This document shows positions 11,801 to 23,853 of a DNA stretch of 64,000 nucleotides, piece after piece. The position numbers and the translations under genes were made by a program. The first letter of the stretch is position 1. Each line of letters begins with the position of its first letter. Where the stretch lies: positions 22,301,501 through 22,365,500 of the forward strand of contig NC_068556.1 of NCBI RefSeq assembly GCF_022201045.2, given 5' to 3'. A model generated the notes under the pieces. The model saw only the letters and a program-made list of their open reading frames with translations, did no database searches and was not told the origin of the DNA. The DNA is from Citrus sinensis. Lineage: Eukaryota; Streptophyta; Magnoliopsida; Sapindales; Rutaceae.

Positions 11801-12487
11801 TTTCATTAGCTTTCTAATTGGTTTGTGAGACATCTTGTTGATTCTAATCCAAGATCTTTGGGGGAGTATTCTATAAAGCTTATGTTATCAGCTTGTCAGA
11901 ATCTTCAATCTCCTTTAATTCCTTCCATGGTTAAGGCACACAAGCAATTTAACTACGTGTTTGTTTCTAAGAAGTTAAAGAAATGTTGTGACCTGTCGGT
12001 GCCTAATTCAAAGAACCAATGCTCTGGGTGCTAATTGGTTCAATATAGAGATAATATTTATTATTAGAGTAATATATGAAATTAGGGTTTGAATCCCTTT
12101 CACTCAAGTAAAAAAGAGATTTAGTTTTTATTTAGTAAAAACGAGATTTAGTCATTTAGTAAAAAAGAAAATATGTAAATAAAGTGAAAGTTATTCTTTT
12201 AAAAACTTTTTTTTATAAATTGATATTTTATATATGTTTCTATGGGTGCTAATCTAATGAACATATCGTATTTTTCACTTTTATAACAACATTCCTTCAC
12301 ACTTTATTCAATGTATTAGATCCAACTTGTTTTAAGTCTAGATTTTCAAGCTATATCATATTATAATGTACGGAGAAGATTTTAATTAATTTCTTATTTG
12401 ATAAACTGCTTAATTCAAAAGTTTAAGTTGATAGGTAAAAGTTCAACAACATAAGTTAAGACATTAAAAATTTCATGTTAGATAAAT

Positions 12488-12826
12488 TGTTTAACCAAAA
12501 TGTTTTAAGCTTACTGGTAAGGGCTCAACAACATAAACTAATACATGGGAACGAAAGTAACCATCAATCAATTTCTAATATAACATTTATTTAAGAGAGA
12601 GACAGAGAGAAGATGAAACTTTCTTTTTAAGGAGAGAAACTTATATGAGATTGTCTCACTACCTCATCATGCTGAGGTGACGAGATAGCGAATTAAGACT
12701 TTTCAATGAGACAGTCCCACAACATAAACGAAAATGTTTTAAGTTTACCGGTAAGAGCCCAATAACATAAACTAATACATTGGAACGAAAGTAACTATCA
12801 ATCAATTTCTAATATAATATTTATTT

Positions 12827-12870
<44 letters not shown>

Positions 12871-12980
12871 AAGCTTTCTTCTTAAGGAGAGAAGTTTGTG
12901 TGAGATTGTTCCACTACCTCATCATGCTGAGATAACGAGACAGCCCATCAAGACTTTTCAATGAGACAATCCCACATAAA
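12488..12980. repeat. Two-copy tandem repeat of about 240 bp
   Basis: Copies at about 12488-12725 and 12731-12980 share AACATAAACTAATACAT, GAACGAAAGTAAC, ATCAATCAATTTCTAATATA, then a GA-rich tract, CACTACCTCATCATGCTGAG and AAGACTTTTCAATGAGACA. A weaker third partial copy precedes them near 12411-12470. There is no coding potential. Confidence 0.8.
12828..12866. repeat. (GA)n microsatellite
   Basis: A long AG run inside the second unit of the tandem repeat. In the first unit the same place holds a short interrupted GA tract, so the run expanded after the duplication. Confidence 0.9.
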
Positions 12981-13507
12981 TGTTTCTCTTTGTTCAGTGT
13001 GGTTTGAAGCTATTAATTACAAACTATTCAGTTGAACTTGTCTTATACCATTAATTAATTGTTGAATCCTTAACCTGAAAACTTAGATATTCTAATAAAG
13101 TAAATTCTCTATCATGTTGACACAATCAAAAGTAATTTGTTCGAAACTTCGTGTTCTTTTGATATTACAATAATTAATTTATTTTAGTTTTGCCGATTGA
13201 ATAATCTTTATGTATTGGATCCGTCGTCCACGTTCTAATTTTATAGGGATTTTTCGAGTATCCACGGATTAAAACCCTTTGAATCTGCCGGCACCGCTAG
13301 CCATACTAATCGTTAACTACAAGGGTTTGGGTATCGTGTGGTCATAAACAGCCTGGCTGGACCATAGTCAAATGTGTGATTTTGGATCACAAGATATTAA
13401 AATCGAGAGGAGTAATTCCAGCCAATAAAAACAGTAATTCATTAAAAAAGAATGATATGGTACATATGTTGCAAATAAATTTTGTACAATAAATTTATTT
13501 ATTTAAA

Positions 13508-15035
13508 CTATAAACAAGTATTGGGTTGAACTATGCCGAGCGCCTTCCCAATTACATTATTACAAGATGATTGAGCCACCAGCTTCAAGTAGCTTAAATT
13601 CACTTTATACAATCTTATCCCTTCACAAGGATATTTGGCACTACAATTAAATTTTATGGCAATTGGTGTAGATGATGTTCCTCGAATATTCCAATAAATG
13701 ATATCACTAATTTTTACTCCTGACACCTAAAATTAAAAAAAAAAAGGAAAAAAATTAGTGTACATACATTTTTTCTTGTATTTTTTCTTTGTTAACAAAG
13801 AAATATTTAGGAAATTTTGTTACCTGGCCAGGACAATTTAAATTATGAGGGCAGTAATTTTGGTCGATGATAATGGGATTTTGAACATTCTGCATGACAG
13901 CATCAATGAAGCGAACACCTTTTACAAATCCATTGCTGGGCCTTGCCCACGACTTTATCCTCAGACCATTTTGGGTACCAGTAAAAACCGTCTTCCAAAC
14001 TGTCACATTTTGCACACCTTCCTCATCCATATCTTTACCTAGGCTTCCAATACTGCAACATCACAAGGCACCCACTTTCATGATCGATCGATCGATATGC
14101 ATGATGTTAATGTATAAAAACCACGGTAGAAAGATCAAATTAAGAATTAATGTATATATAGCTATGGCTTTGTACACTCACACTCACCTAATGCCATGAC
14201 CAGGGCCGCATGTGACGCGTTCAATCCACAAGTTGTTGGTGCCACGGCCAATGGAAATGCAATCATCCCCAGTTTTGATTGAGGAGCTCCTAATCTTCAC
14301 ATTTCTAGATTGCTGGATGTGTATACCATCTGTGTTTGGGCTGTCGCCTGCAGCTATGATCTTCGCTCCTTCAACGAGCACGTCCTGGCAACGATTGATC
14401 ACAATGTGGTACATCTGGCTGTTTAATGACAAGAGCCCCTTGATGCTGACGTTGTTGGAGTTGGTAATGCTCAATGTCTGCATTCACACACACAACAAAT
14501 TAAACATTTGTAGGTTGCTGAAGGTGAGACAAAATTCTTCATAGAAAATGATAGTTGAAGAAAAAATAGTTATATGTATTACCGTGGCTCCGTTGGGACA
14601 GGTAGTGCCTGCGGCGGCCTTGCAAGCCCACAACGAAGTTCCCTTGGCATCGAGTGCCCCACCAATGATGGAAACACCGCTGACTCCTTCAAAGCTAAGC
14701 CAATTGTCAGCTTGACCCAGCACACGGTAATCCGCTGGAGCCACAAGGGTTCCATCAATCTGGAAAGTAATATCTGAGCTTTGGCATTCACCTTTGAATG
14801 CCACTGAGCCTAGCAGATACCTTCCTTTTGGTACATATATTATTGTTGATTCGTTGGAGGCACAAGCTGCAGCCCATGCTTTGGCAAATGCTTCTGTGGA
14901 ATCTATCACACCATTGCCTTTGGCTCCGAACCTTAGCACGTTATAAACCGATGATGTTGCTGCTGATGGGTTTAAATTATTAGAGACAGTGAAAAGAAAT
15001 ATGGAAAAAATAAGACTGATTAAGAACTTAGCCAT
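13508..15035 (-). CDS. Polygalacturonase 2 (glycoside hydrolase family 28)
   Basis: Four exons on the minus strand: 14583-15035, 14188-14477, 13824-14052 and 13508-13726. They give 396 aa with intact phases. A secretory signal covers about residues 1-26. Catalytic motifs are complete: SPNTDG (Asp 201), TGDDCISIG (Asp 222 and 223), GPGHGIS (His 245) and RIK (279-281). The C-terminus ends in SCNNVIGKALGIVQPNTCL, conserved in the sister genes. Exon sizes of 290, 229 and 219 bp are the same as in polygalacturonases 1 and 3, showing recent tandem duplication. The expected role is hydrolysis of homogalacturonan in the wall, for example in cell separation or expansion. A TATA box lies at 15149-15156. 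Confidence 0.96.
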
Positions 15036-15148
15036 TTTTGTTGAATGTAGGAGGAAAATTAATCAAGTGATCGATATAAGTTCGAGAAAGATTTTATATA
15101 AGGATCGATGAGTCGTAATTGATGGGAATTAAGTTCACAAGATTAAGC

Positions 15149-15156
15149 TATTTATA
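15149..15156 (-). promoter_or_regulatory. TATA box of polygalacturonase 2
   Basis: The minus strand reads TATAAATA in the context CCTCTATAAATAGC, about 115 bp upstream of the start codon and homologous to the box of polygalacturonase 1. Confidence 0.7.
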
Positions 15157-17055
15157 GAGGCATTGATACTGATGTCTAAATTGGATTAGATAAGAAGGAA
15201 TAATGTAGGTTTCAAGAAATTAAACTGAAACTCAAAGAAATTAAGCTGTTGCGAAGCTAGAAGCCAGCTAGCTGGCTCTCCTACCGTCATACGTGTACCT
15301 ATGTTACGTAACTCCTAATGCGCAGCCTAGCGATAGCTCATATCTCCGGTTTGATCTTAAAATGGGTTACTAAAATATTATTGACGATGCTGACAATTTT
15401 GTAGTTATTTGATATTTTTCAAAAATATTTTGAAGTTTTGTTACACCTCAATACTTGTTGTATTCAATTGAGATTAGGCCTAAATTTAAGTATATGATTA
15501 ATGATAATAACCTTTTAAATGATCATTTTACCATTAACGTAAATGATTCATTTAGCTAGTGATGCAAGTACAGTAACGTAGTATATTTACACATGATGAT
15601 TGATGAATGAACGCCCGCCCACCAATTAATTGCTTACTATTGAGTGAATTAAGAAACAATTCATCATTTGAATTTCATGATTAGTCAATCATATGTACAA
15701 TCAGCAAGAGGCTGTTGACGTTGGAATTAATCAATGCCAGGGCCTCTCTCCCTCCATCCATCGGCGGTTAATTAAGACACAAGAAATTGATTAACCCTTT
15801 CTTTTGTGTTAGAGAAGAAGGCAATAAAGTAATGCTCTCTTAATTTTATAAAGGTCGTTCCGGTACTTTGGTCAATCGGGGCAGAGCCATTTTGATCAAT
15901 TGCTGCGGTTGTTCTATTTTATTCATTTTTTCCTTATGTGACAATTTTCCTTCTGTATATACATACATCCCTTATAAATTCACTTGACCAATCAGATGCG
16001 TGGTATCTTCTAGATTTCGTTTTACCTTTTCAAAATACCTGATTTTCCCGCCTCACGAGGATCGATTTAAGACTTTGTTGAATAATTACTTAATAAGATG
16101 ACTTGAAATTGAAGAACCAAACATAAAATAAATCAAGAATCACCAAATCCAAGATTCCTGATAAACTGGAAACTCCCTGGAAGCTATCCTCATAGCCGAG
16201 TAACTTAATAGCTTTATTATGAGCCTAAAAAAATAGCAGAATTTGGCAAAACTTCAGTAAAATTCACCGTTAATAATCGAGTTTGATGGTTTTGTCACCG
16301 GTTTTGAAATGACACACAACCTTCTGAGACTATCTGATTTACCTCACAGAATTAATGTTGACTGTTGATTCAATTAAATTTCATTTTACCTGCACATATG
16401 GCCATGTATTAATTAAGGTAATAATTAAGACGACTGGTAGTGCACATATGATAAAAGTTAAGGACGTCACAGACACATTTGACAAGATTGAAAACAATTA
16501 TACTACACATATAAAGATATAATGAAAAATTATGATCATTACGTGCATGTAAATATGGAAAACGAATCCTAAACTATAGTTCGCTTGTTCATTCTATTAT
16601 GTATATTTGCAATAATTAGATTGGCATGACAAACTTGTTGTTGTTTTTTTTCTGTTGATTAATGCCATTGTAGAGTTGTTTGGTTTTCTCATTTTATTTA
16701 TTTCAGCATCAAGAAGACACCATATAATGACGAGTGAGGAACGTCGATGTATATAATTTTAGTTAAATGAATGTAACGCACCACTGAAATTATATACTCT
16801 TCTCGATTAATTGTTTGGCATTGTTTCATCTCTTTATCAATGTATTCATTTAGTTGGTGCTTGGAATAAGTATTAAATCTGTATGTTGCGACATCTTTGT
16901 ACCGTAAAAAGCCTGCTGGCTGAACAATAACATGTCGAAGGGATCAAAAATTACTTTAATCAAGAAAAGCATCAGATAATAAAAAGCAACTCATTGAAAT
17001 GAAATAATGCTTGTGTTACAAATAAGTAATGTACAACAAATTTTTGTTTAGTTAA
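15157..17055. other. Intergenic region between polygalacturonases 2 and 3
   Basis: No gene is seen. The first ~650 bp share the polygalacturonase upstream blocks (TAGGTTTCAAGAAATTAAAC near 15207; CGCCCGCCCACCAATTAATT near 15610; GCCAGGGCCTCTCTC near 15735). From about 15.9 kb onward the sequence is AT-rich without recognisable features. Confidence 0.6.
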
Positions 17056-18541
17056 TTACAAACAACTATTTGGTTGAACCAAGCCTAATGCCTCCCCAAT
17101 TACATTATTACAAGATGATTTAGCCTCTTGTTTCAAGTGCCTCAAATGTACATTATGTAGTCTTATCCCTTTGCAAGGGTATTTGCTGCTACAATCAAAC
17201 TTTATAGCGATTGGTGTTGCAGATGTTCCTCGAATATCTTGATAAATGACATCGCTGATTTTTACTCCTGATATCTAATTAGAATAAAAGAAATAGATAT
17301 TACAATAATACTCTTTATATTTATTTTTTTTTATTTTTTTATCAAATAATCATTTAGAGAATTTCCGTACCTGACCAGGACAATTTAAATTGTGAGGGCA
17401 GTAGTTTTGGTCAATAATAATGGGATGTTGAACATTTTGCATAAGAGCATCAATGAAACGAATGCCTTGTACAAATCCATTGCTGGGCCTGGCCCAGGAC
17501 TTTATTCTAAGCCCATTTGTGGTACCTGTAAAAACTGTCTTGAAAACTGTGACATTTTGCACCCCTTCCTCATCCAAATCCTTAGCTAGGCTCCCAATGC
17601 TGCAAATCAAAAGGCACATCGGTATCCATGAAGTTAATATGTACCCTAGTAATAAGGAAACCAAAGTAATCAAAATAATAACGTAAATGTGTCTTGTAAA
17701 ACCAACCTAATGCCATGACCAGGGCCGCATGTGACACGTTCAATCCACAAGTTGTTGGTGCCAGGGCCAATGGAAATGCAATCATCCCCAGTTTTGATTG
17801 AGGAGCTCTTGATAATCACATTTCTCGATTGCTGGACGTGTATACCGTCCGTGTTTGGGCTGTCGCCGGCAGCTATGATCTTAGCTCCTTCAACGAGCAC
17901 GTCCTGGCAACGATTGATCACAATGTGATACATCTGGCTGTTTAATGACAAGAGTCCGTTGATCCTGATGTTGTTGGATTTGGTAATGCTCAAGGTCTGC
18001 ACCCACAAAGGCATATATTAGCTAGTTTACTAAATTGTCATGACATTATGAGGTTAAGGAAAAGTTAATAATGTAAAATATATAATACCGTGGCTCCATT
18101 GGGACAATTAGAGCCTGCTGCGGTCTTACAAGCCCACAACGAAGTTCCCTTGGCATCAAGTGCTCCACCGATGATGGAAACATGGCTAACACCTTCAAAG
18201 CTAAGCCAATTGTTGGCTTGACCCAGTACGCGGTAATCTGTTGGAGCCACTAGTGTTCCGTTAATCAGGAAAGTAATAGACGGGCTTTTGCATTCGCTTC
18301 TGAAGGCCACGGAGCCAAGCAAATATCTTCCTTTTGGTACATATATTGTGGCTGATTCGTTGGAGGCACAAGCTGCAGCCCATGCTTTGGCAAATGCCTG
18401 CGTGGAGTCCGTGATACCATTCCCTTTGGCTCCACATCTTAGTACGTTGTAGATTGTTGATGTTGCAGATGAGTGGAGTAAGTTATTGGTACCGAGAACA
18501 AGAAGAAATGCATAAAGAAGAGTACTGAAGAACTTATCCAT
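17056..18541 (-). CDS. Polygalacturonase 3 (glycoside hydrolase family 28)
   Basis: Four exons on the minus strand: about 18089-18541, 17707-17996, 17371-17599 and 17056-17274, giving 396 aa. The exon 1 donor is placed so that phase is kept and may be off by one base. A secretory signal is present at residues 1-26. The motifs SPNTDG, TGDDCISIG, GPGHGIS and RIK are intact, so the enzyme should be active. Exon 1 is the most diverged of the three genes: it has LRCGAKGNG where polygalacturonase 2 has LRFGAKGNG, and FLINGTLVAPTDYRV. The TATA region is weakened to TTTAAATA at 18703-18710. It is the most upstream gene of the minus-strand array. Confidence 0.95.
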
Positions 18542-18702
18542 TTTTTTCTGAGATTAAAAATATTGGAGGGAATTTAAGTGATGAATAAGAAGAGAGATGA
18601 TTCAGATGATGGTATTTAGCTAGCTTTGGAATAAGTTCAAGAAATGTCTAAGCATATATCGATGAGTTTGTATTGAATGTGAAAAAGATTGAAAGATTTA
18701 GC

Positions 18703-18710
18703 TATTTAAA
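18703..18710 (-). promoter_or_regulatory. Diverged TATA box of polygalacturonase 3
   Basis: The position matches the TATA boxes of the two sister genes but reads TTTAAATA, one base off the TATAAATA found there. It lies about 162 bp upstream of the start codon. Confidence 0.5.
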
Positions 18711-21049
18711 GAGGCATCGATGCAGATTTTTGGATTAGATAGGCATAAATAGTGTAGGTTTTAAGAAATCTAATTGAAACTCAAAGAAATCAACGCTGGA
18801 GCTAAAGCCTAGGCAGCTAGCTAGAAAGCTCTCATACTTGTCCCAGTATTAGGTAATTAACTCTTAATCCACAGCCTTATTACTAGCATAATTAATATTA
18901 TTATATATGGAAAACATAGGGCCAGATTATAGCTTGGTTAATTAATTTGTGTGGTTGGTATTTTGCTAGGGCATCATAAAGTGAAAAATAGTGGACGAGC
19001 ACATCCACTGATAACAATGATAATGATGCAAAGAAATTTTTGAAACACATAACATGATTTTATTTGATAGTACTATTAGAATCATCCCATTTATTTATTT
19101 TTTCCTTTGTCAAGAAACACTCAATTATATCTGTTTCAGTTATTGAATAACATTTCGAAACACTTTACCAAGAGAAAATAAAAAGTTCTGTTCTAATAAT
19201 TAAGACTATACAGTATTTTGTAACAACGATAGTACTGTAATCTAGCCTTCTTTACATTTGACCATTCGACCGTTAATTTTGAAGACTTATTTAGCCAACA
19301 AATTAATTAATTGCGTAGTATTTAGTTAATCAGAAAATAATTCATTATTTCCATGGTTATCCGATTATGTATATGTACATCCAATAAGCTAGGCCGTTAA
19401 CGTGGGAGTTAATCAATTCAGGGCCTCTCTTAATTCTGAATTATATATTACTTTTCTGACTATTGACAACCTGCCTTCATCTTTACGGTGTTTTTAATTT
19501 ATTTTTTCTTTTTCCCTCTTCTTTTCTCTTTAATTGATTAATCTCTCCTAATTCGTTTACTCTAACTCATTCTTGTGATTTTGTTATTGAGTTGTGCATT
19601 TAATCAGAGAATTACAACTTGTGATGGCAGATAATTCGGCTGTCTTAAATTAATTATATTGAACCAAATCGTCTTTTAATTTGGCAATACCAGAAACCGA
19701 TTGCTTTTACTTTGATTGAAGTTTAGTGAATTAAAATGTTATAATTAGTACTCAATTTTGTACTTGGTTTAATTACAAATCAATTGAGGCGATTAAGTTT
19801 GTTTACATGATGTGCTTTGAACCTCCCATCCATGTTAATGATATTATATTGCAGCTTGCAGGTCAACTAGTAGCTTGTTAGAGGGACATTACTTCAACAA
19901 AACTCAAGTCGCCGTAGTATAACTAAATTAATCAACATTATTCCTTCCGCGGTTACTTAAGAAACAATTAAGTTGAACGAATGTTTTTTCGTAGCCAGCC
20001 AAAAGTTAAGTTAACATAACATTAGCTTCTGATCATGGACATTTTGCAATTGCCGTTAGCGATCGATCATTGTTATTTTGGTGAATTGCTGCTGTCCGAA
20101 GTCGTCGTAGTTATAATTACTTGAGAGAGTATTGCTAACAATTCCAAAATTTTTATCCCAAATCATTTAAGATGATTTTTTAGGATAAATTTTAGTTGAA
20201 CATTATTAATCGTTTATTTTTTTTAATGTGTTTAGGTATCCAAGTTAAAATATTAGGCTATTGGATGAAAAGACATATCCTACTTGTAAGTCTCAAGAGG
20301 GTTTATTGTATAAATTAATGTGAGACACAACTTAACAATTCTTCCTTGGATGAGAAGCCACTATTGAACCCTGCTCCTTTCATCTGACACATGCAAATTG
20401 TTCCATCACCGCATTCTAGCTATTAAGGTTTAGCTCTAATATCATTTATTGAGGAGTTGAGTCTAAGAATTCTTAACATTCAATCTAAAAGACTAACTTA
20501 TTAAGTGGAAAATTCTATATATCTTACTTTTAAGCTCAAATTTGTCGTATTAATTTACTAGCTAACACAATTCTACATTTTACTTTTCAAATTTCATTTT
20601 AATTTGAACCAGTTATTTCTCAATTCTACAGAGTTTGCACTTCAGGGTGGGCCTATAGCATCTTAAGAAATATTAAATTAAATAATAAGAAGAAGGCGGC
20701 ATCACAAACTTGCATCGAAACCTCTTTGGAGCGATTACAGTAATTCTCTTATTCGCAGAGGAAGATTTCTTGGTGAGTGATCACTTCTTTCAATTAATTT
20801 CTATCAGGCAGTGAACGAAGAAGCACGATAAATTTTTTCGTTTGTTCACATTTTGTAACGCCTTTGATTGTTAGATGGATCTTTTTTTTTATTTTTCTAA
20901 TTTTACATTTCTTTGTTATAAGGTCGTGCAAAGTTTTATGGAAACTTTAAGATTATTATTTTTTAATTGTATGACACTACTACTCAAATTACAATTCATT
21001 TAGATGAGATTATAACTGATATTTACAATCAGACAATTATTGGGATTAA
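18711..21049. other. Gene-free spacer between the polygalacturonase and TMBIM-like arrays
   Basis: The first ~750 bp retain the polygalacturonase upstream blocks (TAGGTTTTAAGAAATCTAAT near 18757; GTTAATCAATTCAGGGCCTC near 19409). Beyond that the sequence is AT-rich. Around 20690-20790 a short GC-richer stretch ends in a donor-like GGTGAGTG, but no open frame or homologue supports a gene there. Confidence 0.5.
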
Positions 21050-21395
21050 TTTACATTAAATCTTATATAACACTGTCAAAAAATTTTTGAATTAAATGAG
21101 ACTACAACTCGTACTACAATTAATATTTACAATCGGATAATTACTTGAACTAGTTTACATTTTTTTTAATACAGGAATAGTTTATATTAAATTTTATATA
21201 ACACTGCCAAAATTTTTTAATACTCGAGGGATGTCAACTCCACTCACATTTTTAAATAGAGAAAATTACCTTCACTCAAATTTGAAAAAAGAATTAAACC
21301 CATCATAATACTTTTGTGAGGATTCGAACCACACCATCACAATTGTGTGGGAGTGACTCTTTGGCCGAGTGGGAATAAAAACTTTAAGAGTGAAA
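21050..21395 (-). mobile_element. tRNA-derived SINE, diverged, with rearranged head
   Basis: On the minus strand this contains a B-box-like GTGGTTCGAATCCTC (about 21329-21343), then GTGAGTGGAGTTGACATCCC and a tail with GATTGTAAATATTAATTGTA. The same ordered blocks occur in the better-preserved SINE at 26563-26881. The A-box-like word (TTGGCCGAGTGGG at 21361-21373) lies on the opposite strand from the B box, so the head of this copy appears inverted. The tail segment is partly duplicated (21000-21060 and 21110-21200). Confidence 0.6.
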
Positions 21396-21566
21396 TTGAA
21401 TTTTTCTTTTCTTTTTTTTTCCCCGAAACAGAAAATTAGTAGATGGTGAAGGGCACTGTTTGTCCGCAAACATCCAACCAATTAAAATGTTCAACGTTTT
21501 TAGCTCCTCTGGCTGTCCACCAAAACAAGCTTCGTAAATCTAAAACCAAAGCCATCACCCTCGAAA

Positions 21567-22950
21567 ATGAACCAAAAAATAAGCTCTCAAATCCGACCGG
21601 ATTCCACTCATCTCAGCTTATCCTCCTTCCTTAACCGACCCGTTTGGACTCCGCCACAACAACAACCACAACCGCGCAGCTTTTCCCACCAAAATCATCA
21701 CCTAAACCGCCAAAGCACCCACTGGGCACTATATCTAAACAAGAAACAAACTGAACTCTATCGTCTGCATGCTTCCACTAAACTGAAAAAGTAGCCGCTC
21801 ATTGCTCAGATCTTGCTCGCTAATATTGTTGTTGCATCGTCGAATGCCAGCCTTCTTCCAGAAACACTTCGTCCATTTTTTCAGCTTCATGTTAACTGCA
21901 TTATTGCGTACGTACATTTTATTACTCTACACACCTTCTTCGATTTTTGATTTGTATTTAGACCTAGTGTATGGAGAACGAGACAAATTAATAATCAATA
22001 TGATTCTATGTATTCTGTTTTGGATTTTGATCTTCCGTCCTGATATATATGACAATTAATTAAGGTAATTAACGTTATCTGCAGTTTATTTTGTTAATTA
22101 AAGAGAAGAAATTCATGCATGGGTAACATCGATCTTAACACTTTTCATTATGGCTGATTCTATCTTCACTGGTGTTGACTTAGCCAATCTGAATCGTCTG
22201 TAATCCTGCCCCTATTATAGCTCTATTAATAATTCAAACATCCTTTAATTTTTTTTTCCTTTGTGGTAATTAAATATTTTCTTATTAAGAAAAATGACCT
22301 ATATATATACATATATATTGGCAGTGGATGCTATGCTCTCAATCCCAGGATGTTGAAAATTAAGGACGACACTAAACTACTCAAAGTTAAAATTATTTGA
22401 GTAATAAAATTTTTTTACAAAAACAAAGAACTTTATTGATATTTTATAATAGAGACGATGTAACACTCACTGCTTACACTTTTTATTTCTCTCTTATTCT
22501 TGACTTCACACTTAATGCCTATAATTAAGCTCTATTTATAGTATCCTAAAACTAATACAAATCACTCAAGTATTAAATTATAAAAAATTAACAACCGCAT
22601 TTTACAAATATCTCCAAATATTCAAGAGATTTTAAAATTTAGATATTTCTACTTTTATTAGATATTTTTTTTGGATTAGAACCATCTCTCATTCTCTACA
22701 TAATTCATGAAACTTCCATGGATTGAACTTTGAAATTGGGCTTGGACAAGTGTATTGGATTGTACCATGAAATTGGCGTTGGACTTTTAACCCAGGACCT
22801 TTGGCGCTTGTAGCAAAAATTACGACCAGGGCTATGGTTGCTGAAATCATAGAGTTCACTTGCTAGGTTTCTGATGAGAATGACAACGAGTTCATGTACG
22901 GCCTAAGCTTCTCATTATTCGCAGTCATTGCTACTGTAATTTAATAATTG
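21567..22950 (+). pseudogene. T1: decayed TMBIM (Bax inhibitor-1)-like gene
   Basis: Fragments in the right order match the intact array members. A presequence-like start lies at 21567 (QISSQIRPDST-like in frame with ATG). The end of exon 1 is at 21840-21905 (RRMPAFFQKHFVHFF, compare ITAFFKKN in T9). An exon 2 trace is at 22140-22200 (ending VDLANLN). An exon 3 start is at about 22323-22346, and an exon 4 trace at 22785-22950 includes NPGPLALVAK and VSDENDNEF, compare VSYENDKGF in T2. Stops and a probable solo LTR between exons 3 and 4 make it non-functional. It is the first visible member of the array. Confidence 0.6.
22348..22785 (-). repeat. Probable solo LTR or TRIM inside T1
   Basis: A ~440 bp insertion interrupts T1 within exon 3. 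Its minus strand holds AAGTCCAACGCCAATTTC near one end and a TATA-like TATAAATAGAGC (22530-22541), as in LTR promoters. No coding sequence is present. The class is inferred from layout only. Confidence 0.4.
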
Positions 22951-23853
22951 ATGCTTCTTTCCTGGTCAATTGATATATATCTATTGGAGGTAAATTTGTC
23001 TTAATTAAGTGAACATATGTCAATTTTACTTATGAGAATTAGTTTTCGCAGATGTTCAAGTTCAACCCAGCTCTTGTTTCTTCTGTACTTCTTCCTAGTC
23101 TCAAAATTTTCTATCAAGCTGAAAAGCTGCTGAAGGCTTTGATGATCTGATGACTATATAGCGATGATCACGGTACCTTTTATTGAAACTTCTAAGGATG
23201 ATTTCAGTAGACAAGTATTGATGATCACAGCATCAGCTGATCTTTATAAAGATCGGAATATAGTAAATTTAGATCATAACATTTACATTAGGGCAGCACA
23301 ATGTTCATTTATTCATGAGATTAAAGATTAAGATAAGTATTGAGACTGACGCTCAAAGATGTTAAAAGCAGAAAACGTTTTAACTTAACAGGACTTTAAT
23401 AGTGTACTCTTAGTATTGCGAAGAGGTCATGGGTTAAAATCTAGACAATAACTAAAAAATAAAAATCTATATATACTATATGATCAACGACTGAGATCTG
23501 GTGCTGAATTGATTTTTTTAATTAATTAAATCTTAATCTATATATGTACAAGTAATAGAAAATTATGAAGAGAACAACAAATATTAAAAAGTTGAGCATT
23601 AACTCCAATCCATATGATCACAAGCTTGGATTATACACAAAAGGTCGCAGTGCCTATAACTAAATTGATCAAATCTTTCCGAGATTTACTCGGACATGAA
23701 GTAAATTATTATCAGACCGTGCACCAGAACAGTCGATAGAAACCCTAAAAAAGAGAAACCCTTCACAAATTGAAGGCTTCTTCTTGTGCTTTCTCTTCAC
23801 CATCATCGATCACTTCCTCAAAGCCCCTAAAAGTAAATAAAGAACCGACAATA
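22951..23853. other. Spacer between T1 and T2
   Basis: AT-rich sequence without a supported gene. The last ~150 bp before T2 contain AACCCTAAAAAAGAGAAACC and are probably its promoter and 5' UTR. Confidence 0.5.

Larger units (their letters stand above)
10270..13507. other. Intergenic region between polygalacturonases 1 and 2
   Basis: No gene is supported. The first ~350 bp are promoter-like sequence shared with the other polygalacturonases: TAGGTTTTAAGAAAT, then a block rich in CTAGCT, then GCGCAGCCAAA, and at 10570-10615 GGATTAATCAATTCAGGGCC. The rest holds an LTR-like remnant (11240-11800) and a tandem duplication (12488-12980); the remainder is AT-rich. Confidence 0.7.

Noticed and set aside
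14212..14544. Plus-strand frames of up to 110 codons over polygalacturonase exons
   Set aside because: The same shadows recur at homologous places in all three genes, as expected from antisense of conserved exons.
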